Shown piece by piece: positions 40,355 to 48,313 of a stretch of 64,000 nt of DNA; positions within the stretch are counted from its first letter, which is position 1; the number at the start of each line of letters is the position of its first letter. Below the pieces are notes generated by a model. That model saw only the letters and a program-made list of their open reading frames with translations, was not told the DNA's origin and ran no database searches. Origin of the DNA: Pseudomonas monsensis. Lineage in GTDB: Bacteria; Pseudomonadota; Gammaproteobacteria; Pseudomonadales; Pseudomonadaceae. Location of the stretch: NCBI RefSeq assembly GCF_014268495.2, contig NZ_CP077087.1:3909501-3973500 (forward strand), written 5' to 3'. Both the position numbers and the translations under genes were made by a program.

Positions 40355-40960
40355 ATGACGGCTTTGTTGACTCGCCGCAAGGTGCTTGCGGGAATGGGCG
40401 TGCTCGGGCTCGGCCTGCTCGCCGGCTGCGACACCCGCGGCCAACTGTCGTACAAGTACGGCAAGGATCTGAGTAACAAGATCATGGGGCGCACCTTCAA
40501 ACTGAAGAACACCGACGGCGAAACCATGACGCTGTCGAGCTTTCGCGGCATGATGCCGATGGTGTTCTTCGGCTTCACCCAGTGCCCGGCAGTCTGCCCG
40601 ACCACCCTCGCCCGCGCGGCGAAAATCAAGAAACTGATGGGCAAGGACGGCGACCGCTTGCAGGTGATCTTCATCACCCTCGATCCCGAGCGCGACACCC
40701 CGGAAATCCTCGACGCCTACATGAAAGCCTTCGACCCGACGTTCGTTGCGCTGTACGGCACGCTTGAGGAAACCGCGGCCACGGCCAAGGAATTCGACGT
40801 GTTCTACGAGAAAGTCCCGGCCGGCGACACGTACACCATCTCGCACACGGCCACCAGCTACGTTTACGACTCCAATGGCGGCTTGCGCCTGGGTCTGTCC
40901 ACCTCGCTTTCGGCAGAAGAATGCACAGAAGATTTGCTCACTGTTATGGAGGTTTGCTGA
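40355..40960 (+). CDS. SCO1/SenC/PrrC-family copper chaperone, membrane-anchored
   Basis: A 201-residue thioredoxin-fold protein of the family that delivers copper to the CuA centre of cytochrome c oxidase. The N-terminus has a twin-Arg-like RRKVLAGMGVLGLGLLAGC, reading as a lipoprotein or anchored signal. The copper site is visible: CPAVCP (about residues 76-81) and a downstream His (ISHTATSYV, about 165), with FFGFTQCP as expected. AAAGG lies upstream of the ATG. Its stop overlaps the start of the PCuAC gene by one base (TGATG), so the two are co-translated parts of a copper-delivery unit, a pairing common in proteobacteria. Confidence 0.93.
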   Translation: MTALLTRRKVLAGMGVLGLGLLAGCDTRGQLSYKYGKDLSNKIMGRTFKLKNTDGETMTLSSFRGMMPMVFFGFTQCPAVCPTTLARAAKIKKLMGKDGDRLQVIFITLDPERDTPEILDAYMKAFDPTFVALYGTLEETAATAKEFDVFYEKVPAGDTYTISHTATSYVYDSNGGLRLGLSTSLSAEECTEDLLTVMEVC

Positions 40961-41439
40961 TGCAACCTGTTATGAATCACATCAAACGCGCGGTACTCGG
41001 TCTGTCCCTGCTGGGCCTGGCTTTCCAGGCATCGGCACAGACCACCGTCAGCGACGCCTGGGTCCGTGCGACCGTACCGACCCAGTCCGCCAGCGGCGCG
41101 TTCATGACCCTCACCGCCGACAGCGACAGCAAGCTGCTCAGCGTAGCCACCCCGGTGGCCAAGGATGTGCAGATCCACGAAATGACCATGAAGAACGACG
41201 TCATGAGCATGGGCCCGGTGAAGTTCATCGAACTGCCGGCCGGCAAAGCCGTCAAGCTTGATCCGAATGGCTACCACGTGATGCTGATGGGCTTGAACGG
41301 TCAGTTGAAAGAAGGCGAAACAGTGCCGCTGACCCTGACCGTGGAAAACGCCAAGGGCGAGAAAGAAACCGTTGAAGTCAAAGCGCCGGTTCGCGCACTG
41401 ACCAACATGGAAGGTCACGATCACAGCAAGATGCATTGA
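40960..41439 (+). CDS. PCu(A)C-type periplasmic copper chaperone
   Basis: A 159-residue periplasmic protein with a signal peptide (AVLGLSLLGLAFQASA, cleavage before QTT). It carries the Met/His copper motif: IHEMTMKNDVMSM followed by YHVMLM. The C-terminus ends GHDHSKMH, further metal ligands. The family moves Cu(I) to cytochrome oxidase together with SCO proteins. I chose ATG 40960 because TATGGAGG sits just upstream and the signal peptide then has normal length; the in-frame ATG at 40921 lies inside the SCO gene. A strong terminator follows. Confidence 0.94.
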   Translation: MQPVMNHIKRAVLGLSLLGLAFQASAQTTVSDAWVRATVPTQSASGAFMTLTADSDSKLLSVATPVAKDVQIHEMTMKNDVMSMGPVKFIELPAGKAVKLDPNGYHVMLMGLNGQLKEGETVPLTLTVENAKGEKETVEVKAPVRALTNMEGHDHSKMH

Positions 41440-41456
41440 TCTGACATCGCGTTCAC

Positions 41457-41500
41457 AAAAAAGGGGCGACCTGATCGTTGATCAGACCGCCCCTTTTTTG
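41457..41500 (+). terminator. Rho-independent terminator after the copper-chaperone pair
   Basis: A-run and GGGGCG, then a CTGATC/GATCAG inner stem, then CGCCCC and a run of seven T. With A-runs on one side and T-runs on the other it can act in both directions, and it lies between convergent genes. Confidence 0.93.
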
Positions 41501-41518
41501 TTGCCGGCGCGTGTCGCC

Positions 41519-42007
41519 TTAATGCTTGCGGGCCAAGGCGTTGCGCACGCTTTGCCGTGACATCGCCGTGCCGGAACGGGTCACGGTTTCACCTGCGGTT
41601 GCCTTGGCCAACTGTTTCTTGCGCCTGGCCACCTGACGCCACTGGTAACCGAAGTATCCGCCTGCAACCACCAACCCCAGCCAACCGAAGACCGAACCGA
41701 CGAAGAACAACAGTGCGAGAGTGATCCACACGGTTTTCGAGGTGAACAACTTCACACTGTCGTCGACAGGCACCGCTTCAACCGGCGCCTGTTGCGCCAG
41801 CGGAATCTGCTGCACCCCCTCCTGATCAAAACGCAAAACAAAGTCCGCCCCGGGCACCGCAACGTCCAGTTGATTGCCTTGAGCGGTATGCACCCGCACC
41901 TCGCCATCGACGAGCGACACGGTGCTGAAACTGATCTGGGTTTCACAGCGAATCTCGCCGTTGACCAGGGTCACGACCGTTCGTTGACCATCGGGGGTGT
42001 CGCGCAT
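41519..42007 (-). CDS. Small membrane protein of unknown function
   Basis: A 162-residue protein I do not recognise. The first ~85 residues look like a small beta-rich domain (VTLVNGEIRCETQISF, VSLVDGEVRVHTAQGN). Then comes a hydrophobic hairpin (VWITLALLFFVGSVFGWLGLVVAGGYFGY, about 97-125) and a basic tail rich in Arg and Lys. AAGGA lies seven bases before ATG 42007, supporting the start. It converges with the copper-chaperone genes and shares their terminator region. No catalytic motif is visible. Confidence 0.8.
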   Translation of the reverse strand: MRDTPDGQRTVVTLVNGEIRCETQISFSTVSLVDGEVRVHTAQGNQLDVAVPGADFVLRFDQEGVQQIPLAQQAPVEAVPVDDSVKLFTSKTVWITLALLFFVGSVFGWLGLVVAGGYFGYQWRQVARRKKQLAKATAGETVTRSGTAMSRQSVRNALARKH

Positions 42008-42178
42008 GTCGATTCCTTGAGCATTCCACGTCGGACGACGTGCGAAGGGAAAGTCCGTTGGGCGCGAATGCTACTGAGTGGCCATTACTCTGTCCAGAAA
42101 GCGCGACACCAACCCAGGACCTACGCAAAAAACCTCCAGTTCAAGCCTGTCGAAGTTACCAACCTGATGGAAAGCGTA

Positions 42179-42226
42179 CTTTACATCGAAAAAAACATCA
42201 GCAATTATGTAAAGGGTCTTTTACAT
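42179..42226. promoter_or_regulatory. Candidate operator: CTTTACAT / ATGTAAAG / TTTACAT repeats
   Basis: CTTTACAT (42179-42186) and ATGTAAAG (42207-42214) are inverted. ATGTAAA and TTTACAT (42220-42226) form a second perfect 7-bp dyad with a 6-base spacer. The group ends 14 bases before the start of a membrane protein/XRE regulator pair, so autoregulation by that XRE protein is the simple reading (inference). Confidence 0.6.
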
Positions 42227-42239
42227 AGGAAGTTCAAGC

Positions 42240-42614
42240 ATGAACCGGTTCTACCTCGAAATGGGCGCGGCCTTAATCCTCTACATGCTGGTGCTGACGG
42301 CATCATTGATTGCCTCGCAATATCTGATGGACGCCCCTATCGTGCTGCGCTCGGCCGTCGCAATGACCCCGGTCATTCCGGCGGGACTGATGTGCTGGGC
42401 CATCGTGCGCAACCTGCGGCGCATGGACGAAATGCATTTGCGCATCCAGTTTGAAGCGCTGGGCTTTGCTTTCGCCGCGTCGGCGCTAGTGACTTTCAGT
42501 TACGGCTTTCTGGAAAACGTTGGCGCTCCCCATATTCCGTGGACATGCGTGTGGCCCGTGATGGGCGCGATGTGGATTCTCGGCCTGCAAATCGCTCGGC
42601 GCCGCTACCAATGA
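42240..42614 (+). CDS. Four-helix membrane protein paired with XRE regulator
   Basis: A 124-residue integral membrane protein with about four hydrophobic segments (near residues 7-28, 36-55, 75-95 and 102-118). AGGAAG precedes the ATG. Its stop overlaps the following regulator start (ATGA), so the two are translationally coupled. Pairs of a small multi-pass protein with a short YozG-like XRE regulator are widespread in bacteria. The role of the membrane partner is unknown to me. Confidence 0.83.
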   Translation: MNRFYLEMGAALILYMLVLTASLIASQYLMDAPIVLRSAVAMTPVIPAGLMCWAIVRNLRRMDEMHLRIQFEALGFAFAASALVTFSYGFLENVGAPHIPWTCVWPVMGAMWILGLQIARRRYQ

Positions 42615-42808
42615 AAAACCGTCTCAAGGCACTGCGTGCCGAGCGCAAATGGTCACAGGGCGATTTGGCGGAACGTCTGAACGTCTCACGCCAGACGATC
42701 AACGCCATCGAAAACGAGCGGTACGACCCGAGCCTGCCATTGGCGTTTCAAATTGCCCGGGCGTTCGAGATGCCGATTGAAAGCATCTTTGACGATGGCA
42801 AATGCTGA
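42611..42808 (+). CDS. Short XRE-family transcriptional regulator
   Basis: A 65-residue protein that is almost entirely a Cro/C1-type helix-turn-helix: LKALRAERKWSQGDLAERL, then SRQTINAIENERYDPSLP, then AFQIARAFEMPIESIF. It starts inside the last codons of the membrane gene (ATGA overlap). It probably binds the inverted repeats upstream of that gene (42179-42226) and controls the two-gene operon. Confidence 0.92.
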   Translation: MKNRLKALRAERKWSQGDLAERLNVSRQTINAIENERYDPSLPLAFQIARAFEMPIESIFDDGKC

Positions 42809-42944
42809 CCTGTCCACACCCACATCCCTGTGGGAGATTCTATGGTTGAGGGGAAGCCCTCAACCGGCTTTTGCAGAAATCACGGAGCCGCCAAAGGCAG
42901 CGATCTTGTGCTTTTCAAGCGCCACCCCACCTGCCACTCGTCGC

Positions 42945-42966
42945 CACCTGTCAGATCTGACAGGTG
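42945..42966. promoter_or_regulatory. Perfect 22-bp palindrome upstream of the Ig-like protein gene
   Basis: Half-site CACCTGTCAGA followed directly by its exact reverse complement, with no spacer and ending abruptly on both sides. It lies 62 bases before ATG 43028. It could be an operator for a dimeric regulator. A terminator is unlikely because there is no loop and no T-run. Confidence 0.75.
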
Positions 42967-43027
42967 CGTTTTCCCCCGCAAAGCGCTCTGATAACTCCTG
43001 CCCGCCCACCGTCCAGGAGCCGTAAAC

Positions 43028-45763
43028 ATGGCCACAGCCAAATCCAGCGACAACACCATATTGGCGCTATTCCCTCCCCACGCTCCAGACGCCACCACCC
43101 CGGTGGTCGGTGCTGTCTATGGTGTGCCCAAGCATGTCTACGACCTCAAGCCCATGGGCCTGACCATCGTCGTCGATCCGCCGCAATCTGGCACGCTGGA
43201 AGAAGGCGATGTCATTCGGCTGCGGCTCAACGGCGCCGATACCGAAGCCACAAAGACCGTCCTGGCTGGCGAAGAAAATTCCCGTCACACCCTGTACCTG
43301 CCCAAGGGCCTGCTGCTGACCGATCGCGTCAATACCCTCGTTTACACCATCACCCGCATCAGCGAGAACAAAGGCACCTCCACGCCGGAGCTGACCCTGC
43401 TGTACAACACCATCCGCCCCGGCATCGAGGACCGCTCGCCCGGCGATAGCGCCCATTCGGAACTGCAACTGATCCTGCCCCAGGACGTGCTCGACGACGG
43501 CATCGACGCCGACCGCGCCAAACAGGGCGTGCAAGTGTGTTTCGCCTACCCTTACTGCCGCGCCTACGACCAGATCCGATTGAACTGCAACGGTCAGGAT
43601 GTCACGCACACCGTGACCGCCGCCGAGGCTCCGCCCACTCCCTCGGCCGAGCCGACCAGGGTCTGCGTGATGGTCGACGAAGCAGTGTTCCTGAGCGCCG
43701 GGGACAACCCGAAGTTCATCTTTTCCTACACCGTCACCGACCAGCTCGGCAACGGGCCGGACACCGATTCGCCCTACTCCGGCACGGTGGAGGTCGATGT
43801 GCATCTTCGGGAAACCCGCCTGGCCGCCCCCGATCTGGCCGAGGATCCGGACGATCCGACCGACGATCCGAGCACCATCGATCTGGACAAACTCGCCGGC
43901 AAGGACCTGACCGTATTGGTCCAGACCTTTGCTCCGTTGTGGCAACCCAACGATAAAATCCGCGTGAGCTACAGCGCCACCGCGTCGAACGGCACCGTTA
44001 CCCTGCACAGTGTGGAACAGGACGTCGTGCGGATCCCGTTCACCTACAAACTGATGGTGCCCAACGCCAAAGTGATCGCCGGCAGTGTGGTGCGGGCGAA
44101 GTACGAATTGCTGAAAAATGGCAACGTCTTCGCCACTTCGAAAAATGCCGTGGCCGAAGTTACCGGCTCAGAGGTTATCGAGTTGTTGCCGCCGGTGCTG
44201 CTGAAGGCAGTGAGCCCGATCGACGCGCTGGCGTATCCGCAGGGCGTGACCATTCAGGTCGAGTATTTAGAACACCTGCCAGGCGATAAAGCGCAGCTGG
44301 TGGAAGTTAACCCACCCGCAGGTGCACCAGGGTTTCCATTGGTGCCCTTCAACGCCAATAAACGCACCAACACCTTGTTGAGCCAGGCTTTTCTGATCGC
44401 ACGACAAGGCAAGCCCCTGGTGTTTCGCTGGCACCTGAATAGCAATAACGCGGAGGTTGCCCGATCGCCTGAGCTGAACCTGAGCGTGTCGAAAATTACC
44501 GAGGGCGATGCACGTTTGCCGACGCCGGTGGTGGATGGCAAGACCGGCAATGAACTCGACGTGGCGCTGTTACAGCCCACCGCCCTGCTCACCGTTGCGG
44601 CATGGCCGCACGTCGAAGGTGAGCGGCTGTGGTTGCAGTACGAGGGCAAGGACAATCAGGACCAGACCGTGACCTTCGACGACCTTCGCGGTGAAGTGGG
44701 CGTGGGTGCGCCAGGCTTGAGCCGGGCGGTGCCGCTGGCCTGGCTGAAAGGCTTGAAAGATGGCCGTGACTTGAAGGTGACGCTCAAGGTTAATTTTGAC
44801 GGGGTGGCGAACGCGGCGACGGCGGTGGGGTTTCCGGTGCGCTCTTATATCGTCAAGGCAGGCGCCGACGTGCAACCAGTAATCACCCGGGCCGAAGACA
44901 GCCAAGGCGTGGAGATCCCGCAGGGAGGCACGACACGTGACACCACCGTGATCCTCACCGGCAGCGCAACCCCGGGTCAGAAGGTGCAAATCTTCGACGG
45001 CGCCGCCGACAAGGGCGAAGCCAGCGCCGACCCGCTGAGCGGAATCTGGAGCCACAGGATCAGCGGACTGAGCGTCGCAGAGCACCCCTTCACCGCCAAG
45101 GCCTTGTACGGTTCAGGCCAGACATCGACCGTGCGCAGCCTGAAAGTCTCCGCGTTGCCCGAGCTGATTATTGACAAAACACCGGTGGTGCTCAGCGCCC
45201 GCAACTGGATCGCGGTAGGGGAAGAACTGCAGAAGCTTCTGGTCGCCAACCCGACCCCGCCGGTCGGCACCTACGCAGACCGATTTCCGCAGCAGGGCAC
45301 CCCGCCCTATACCTACACGTCTGCCAATGAGGCGATTGCCGTTGCCAACCCAACCAACGGGCGGATTTCAGGGACGGGGAATGGCACGACGACCATTACC
45401 GTTGCGGATGCGAGTGGGGATGTGGTGGAGATTCAGGTGACGGTTAGTCGAGTCAGGCGGATACATCGGTCGCCTACCATCCTTAACAGCCACCTGGACG
45501 CCATAGCTTGGCGAGAAACTCATGGATATGCCACGCTCACCCACTTTGTCTCCTCAAATGAAATAGAAAAGTTTTTCCCTGTCCAGTTGTCACCTCTTCC
45601 CGCCAACTCGCAGTTATTCCATCTCGAATACAGCAACACTCTCTATATCTTTATCCCCGCGCAGCGTGAATGGACCGTGGCGGGGACTGGTTCGAATCTC
45701 TACGCTTTGGGGTTTACACTTTGCCCACATACGGTATCAACGAAATCCCCCTCCCCCAGTTAA
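43028..45763 (+). CDS. Large Ig-like repeat protein of unknown function
   Basis: A 911-residue protein built mostly of beta-rich Ig-like stretches. About residues 640-700 read as one such domain (TVILTGSATPGQKVQIFDGA..., then LSVAEHPFTAKALYGSG). About residues 755-805 match the BIG2 pattern (ANPTNGRISGTGNGTTTITV). The last ~105 residues differ and look like a separate small domain. I see no N-terminal signal peptide, transmembrane segment or LPXTG motif, so export, if any, is by an unclear route. CAGGAGCCGTAAAC supplies the Shine-Dalgarno. Similar long Ig-like proteins are common as accessory genes in fluorescent pseudomonads and are poorly studied. A likely terminator follows. Adhesin or secreted-effector roles would be guesses. 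Confidence 0.85.
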   Translation: MATAKSSDNTILALFPPHAPDATTPVVGAVYGVPKHVYDLKPMGLTIVVDPPQSGTLEEGDVIRLRLNGADTEATKTVLAGEENSRHTLYLPKGLLLTDRVNTLVYTITRISENKGTSTPELTLLYNTIRPGIEDRSPGDSAHSELQLILPQDVLDDGIDADRAKQGVQVCFAYPYCRAYDQIRLNCNGQDVTHTVTAAEAPPTPSAEPTRVCVMVDEAVFLSAGDNPKFIFSYTVTDQLGNGPDTDSPYSGTVEVDVHLRETRLAAPDLAEDPDDPTDDPSTIDLDKLAGKDLTVLVQTFAPLWQPNDKIRVSYSATASNGTVTLHSVEQDVVRIPFTYKLMVPNAKVIAGSVVRAKYELLKNGNVFATSKNAVAEVTGSEVIELLPPVLLKAVSPIDALAYPQGVTIQVEYLEHLPGDKAQLVEVNPPAGAPGFPLVPFNANKRTNTLLSQAFLIARQGKPLVFRWHLNSNNAEVARSPELNLSVSKITEGDARLPTPVVDGKTGNELDVALLQPTALLTVAAWPHVEGERLWLQYEGKDNQDQTVTFDDLRGEVGVGAPGLSRAVPLAWLKGLKDGRDLKVTLKVNFDGVANAATAVGFPVRSYIVKAGADVQPVITRAEDSQGVEIPQGGTTRDTTVILTGSATPGQKVQIFDGAADKGEASADPLSGIWSHRISGLSVAEHPFTAKALYGSGQTSTVRSLKVSALPELIIDKTPVVLSARNWIAVGEELQKLLVANPTPPVGTYADRFPQQGTPPYTYTSANEAIAVANPTNGRISGTGNGTTTITVADASGDVVEIQVTVSRVRRIHRSPTILNSHLDAIAWRETHGYATLTHFVSSNEIEKFFPVQLSPLPANSQLFHLEYSNTLYIFIPAQREWTVAGTGSNLYALGFTLCPHTVSTKSPSPS

Positions 45764-45803
45764 GGGCGTGGAGGGGAATTGATTAGGTAGCGGCAGACAA
45801 ATC

Positions 45804-45872
45804 AAAAAGATCGCAGCTTTGGGCAGCGCCTACATCGCTCCCTGCAAGCGCTGCCGAAGGCGGCGATTTTTT
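45804..45872 (+). terminator. Hairpin with T-run after the Ig-like gene
   Basis: AAAAAGATCGC (45804-45814) pairs with GCGATTTTTT (45863-45872), and GGCAGCG (45822-45828) pairs with CGCTGCC (45849-45855), closing a long imperfect stem that ends in six T. The AAAGATCGCAGC core recurs at 48019-48067, so this may be a repeat family used as a terminator. Confidence 0.7.
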
Positions 45873-46000
45873 GCATTTAAACCACAGCGTTTAAAAAACA
45901 CCTTCAGACACACCTCCCAAGCTACAGAACCTTGCGCCTTTGCCTACAGCTACGCCAGAATCCGCCGACTTGTGCGCCTTGTACCGGGTCTCTATCGTGG

Positions 46001-46230
46001 ATCGGTCGCTGACGAATCAGCGATCGGGTTTAGCGATCCGACAACTTACAGACGCACCAGTGCCCAGTCTCAAACTGCAGTTTTTCGATCTGCACTTGAT
46101 GTCATGGTGGCTGTGCGTGGGAGACCTTCGGGTCTACCCGGGGTTTCTGTGACCCGGATCGCTAACCTGCGTACAGCCGCCACCTTTACTTGTTTAGCGA
46201 TGAGCCGTGGCGGCTAAATCAACCACGGAG
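46001..46230 (+). promoter_or_regulatory. Candidate structured RNA leader of the DUF6124-like gene
   Basis: No gene fits here, but stable helices are dense. TCGCTGA-CGAA-TCAGCGA spans 46006-46023. An outer stem pairs GGTGGCTGTGCG (about 46107-46118) with the ACAGCCGCCACC side (about 46170-46184). Inside it are AGACC-TTCG-GGTCT (46122-46135) and GGGT-N7-ACCC (46141-46155). CCGTGG (46205-46210) pairs with CCACGG (46223-46228), which covers part of the GGAG Shine-Dalgarno. The three-way junction plus ribosome-site hairpin suggests a cis-acting RNA. No covariation evidence is available here. Confidence 0.6.
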
Positions 46231-46237
46231 CTTTACC

Positions 46238-46597
46238 ATGATCAAACCAACACCCAGCCCGCCCGAAACCGACGCCACCTCCCCCTACGAATCCCTCGAC
46301 TCAAAAAAACTCCACGAAGCCGCCGACCGCGCCCTCGATCACTACCTCTGCCCGCCCGGCTCCACCCCACTGCCACGCAGAAGCCGCGGGATGTACGCCG
46401 TCACCGCCGACTTCAAAAACGAAGAACTGCTGGTCGATGCCAGCGACACACTCGCTTCAGCCAGAACCATCGCCCATGACGCCGCCGCCCTGTTGCCGGC
46501 AGCGCAGCGCCGGACGCTGTTGGGGATTGCGCAACTGATCATGCTGAGTGAGCTGGCGGTGAACCGCGCGCTGGATAATCTGCAATTGCCTCAATAG
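46238..46597 (+). CDS. Small Pseudomonas protein, DUF6124/DUF3077-like
   Basis: A 119-residue soluble protein with a low-complexity Pro-rich N-terminus. Its helical C-terminal half (NEELLVDASDTLASARTIAHDAAA..., LLGIAQLIMLSELAVNRALDNL) resembles the small DUF3077/DUF6124 proteins found in many copies in fluorescent pseudomonads. Function is unknown. ATG 46238 is preferred to the in-frame ATG at 46190 because ACGGAG lies just upstream and homologues start near MIKPTP-type sequences. The long structured leader suggests post-transcriptional control. Confidence 0.8.
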   Translation: MIKPTPSPPETDATSPYESLDSKKLHEAADRALDHYLCPPGSTPLPRRSRGMYAVTADFKNEELLVDASDTLASARTIAHDAAALLPAAQRRTLLGIAQLIMLSELAVNRALDNLQLPQ

Positions 46598-46642
46598 CAG
46601 GGATCTGTGACAAGGACTGAGCAAGGCGTTGTGGCCGCTGAG

Positions 46643-46801
46643 GCCTTCGCGGGCAAGCCCGCTCCCACAGGTTCTGCGTGTAAATACAGGTTTGTGAGCA
46701 ACACCGCCCCCTGTGGAAGCGGGCTTGCTCGCGAAGGCGTCGCGTCAGTCAGCATTGACTGCAGTGACACACCATTTTCGCGAGCAAGCCCGCTCCCGAG
46801 G
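46643..46801. repeat. Cluster of three REP palindromes
   Basis: Three copies of the Pseudomonas REP core (CGCGGGCAAGCCCGCTCCC type) lie at about 46644-46671, 46710-46737 (inverted) and 46776-46800. They fill the gap between convergent genes. Confidence 0.9.
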
Positions 46802-46851
46802 CATACCGATTCCGATCGGTATAAACCCCGAGTCAGCTTACCCCTCGTCCA

Positions 46852-47868
46852 TCAACTCCCCGCGCCAGCATGCGCCTCTTCAAAGAAGTAATCCTTCCAG
46901 CTCCCCGCCTTGTTCTTCAGCACGCCCAGCTCTTGCAGTTTCTCGGCGTAGATAAAGGTGCGCTGCGGGACCACGGTGAAGTCGATTTCCGGGTCCTTGA
47001 CGATTTGTTCGACCAGCGCCAGTGGCAGCTTCGATTGCTCGACGCGGATGTACGCCTGGGCCGCGGCAGGTTTGTCGGCCTTGATGATCGTCTCCGCTTC
47101 CGCCAGTGCGTCGTAAAACGCCTTGTAGGTTTTCGGGTTTTCGTCGTGGAATTTTTCGGTGGTGTACAACACGTTGAACGTGGCCTGGCCGCCGAGTACG
47201 TCATAGGAACTCAGCACTTTGTGCACGTTGGGGTTTTGCAGGGCCTGGTACTGGAATGGCGGGCTGGAGAAATGCGCGTTGATTTCCGAACCGCCGGCAA
47301 TCAGCGCCGCCGTAGCGTCCGGGTGCGGCAGGCTGACCGAGATGTCGTCGAATTTCTTGTACTGATCGTCACCGAACTCCCTGGCGGTTTCGATCTGCAA
47401 GGTACGCGACTGGAAGCCGACGCCGGCAGCGGGCACGGCAATGCGGTCCTTGTCGCTGAAGTCCTTGAGGGTCTTGATGTTCGGGTTGTTGGTCAGCAGG
47501 TAGTTGGGCATTGAGCCGAGGGCGGCGATGGCCTTGACGTTCTGTTTGCCCTTGGTGCGATCCCACACGGTCAGCATGGGGGGCACGCCCGCAGACACCA
47601 CATCCAGCGAACCGGTGAGCAGCGCTTCATTCATCGCAGTCGCGCCAGAGATGCTGTTCCAGTCGACCTTGATATCGAGGCCCTGTGCCTTACCGTGCTT
47701 TTCGATCAGTTGCTGATCGCGCACCACATCGAGAATCAGGTAACCGATGCCGAATTGCTGGGCAATGCTGATCTTGCCTTCAGCCTGGGCGCCGCTGCTG
47801 AACAGCGCGCCCGCTGCCAGGGAAGCGGCCAACAGAGTCAGCGCGGAACGTTTGAACGGTGTGGCCAT
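46852..47868 (-). CDS. NitT/TauT-family ABC transporter substrate-binding protein (orphan)
   Basis: A 338-residue periplasmic binding protein with a signal peptide (SALTLLAASLAAGALFSSGAQA, cut before EGK). The fold signature of nitrate/sulfonate/taurine binding proteins is visible: ISIAQQFGIGYLILDVVRDQQLIEKHGK, then NEALLTGSLDVVSAGVPP, then GVGFQSRTLQIET. GAGGT precedes ATG 47868. The expected permease and ATPase genes are not on either side: the right-hand neighbour is a divergent sulfatase and the left is a REP cluster. It must borrow a transporter or be a remnant of a moved operon. The ligand cannot be told from sequence. Confidence 0.92.
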   Translation of the reverse strand: MATPFKRSALTLLAASLAAGALFSSGAQAEGKISIAQQFGIGYLILDVVRDQQLIEKHGKAQGLDIKVDWNSISGATAMNEALLTGSLDVVSAGVPPMLTVWDRTKGKQNVKAIAALGSMPNYLLTNNPNIKTLKDFSDKDRIAVPAAGVGFQSRTLQIETAREFGDDQYKKFDDISVSLPHPDATAALIAGGSEINAHFSSPPFQYQALQNPNVHKVLSSYDVLGGQATFNVLYTTEKFHDENPKTYKAFYDALAEAETIIKADKPAAAQAYIRVEQSKLPLALVEQIVKDPEIDFTVVPQRTFIYAEKLQELGVLKNKAGSWKDYFFEEAHAGAGS

Positions 47869-48313
47869 GACTACCTCGCAGCAGGGGGTGGTGTGCTGAA
47901 AGGCATGACTTTATCGCTATAAAAAACAGAAATTAAATACCTTTATTGCATATGGATAGCACGCGATTGTCGGGCCGGCATAAATCAATTCCTCTCGGCG
48001 CTGTCGAGCTAAACGAGACTGCGATCTTTTAATCTTGCGTTAAGAAATCAAAGTCAAAAGATCGCAGCACCTACAGCGAAATCACCGCCAGTAAACAGCC
48101 TGAAACAATAAAACCGTCGCACATCTGCAGCGACAAACCAGCCGAACGCCCTCCGACAGGCGCGCCCATCAAGGCTTCGGACCTGCCGCCCACCCTTCAA
48201 GAGCGGCCCGCCACCGAATCAGCCGTGCGTTTAAAAAGGCAATCAGACCGCCCACCCTTGGTATCATCGCCCACACTTTTTTGACGGTTTGATGACGTGG
48301 AAGGTCTTTTTTT
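47869..48313. other. Divergent intergenic region with perfect 12-bp inverted repeat
   Basis: A 445-bp gap with no credible gene. CTGCGATCTTTT (48019-48030) and AAAAGATCGCAG (48056-48067) form a perfect 12-bp inverted repeat with a 25-base loop. Both flanking genes start away from it, so it is not their terminator; it is more likely a copy of the GATCGCAG repeat seen at 45804. AT-rich DNA at about 47915-47960 probably holds the promoter of the binding-protein gene. Confidence 0.65.
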
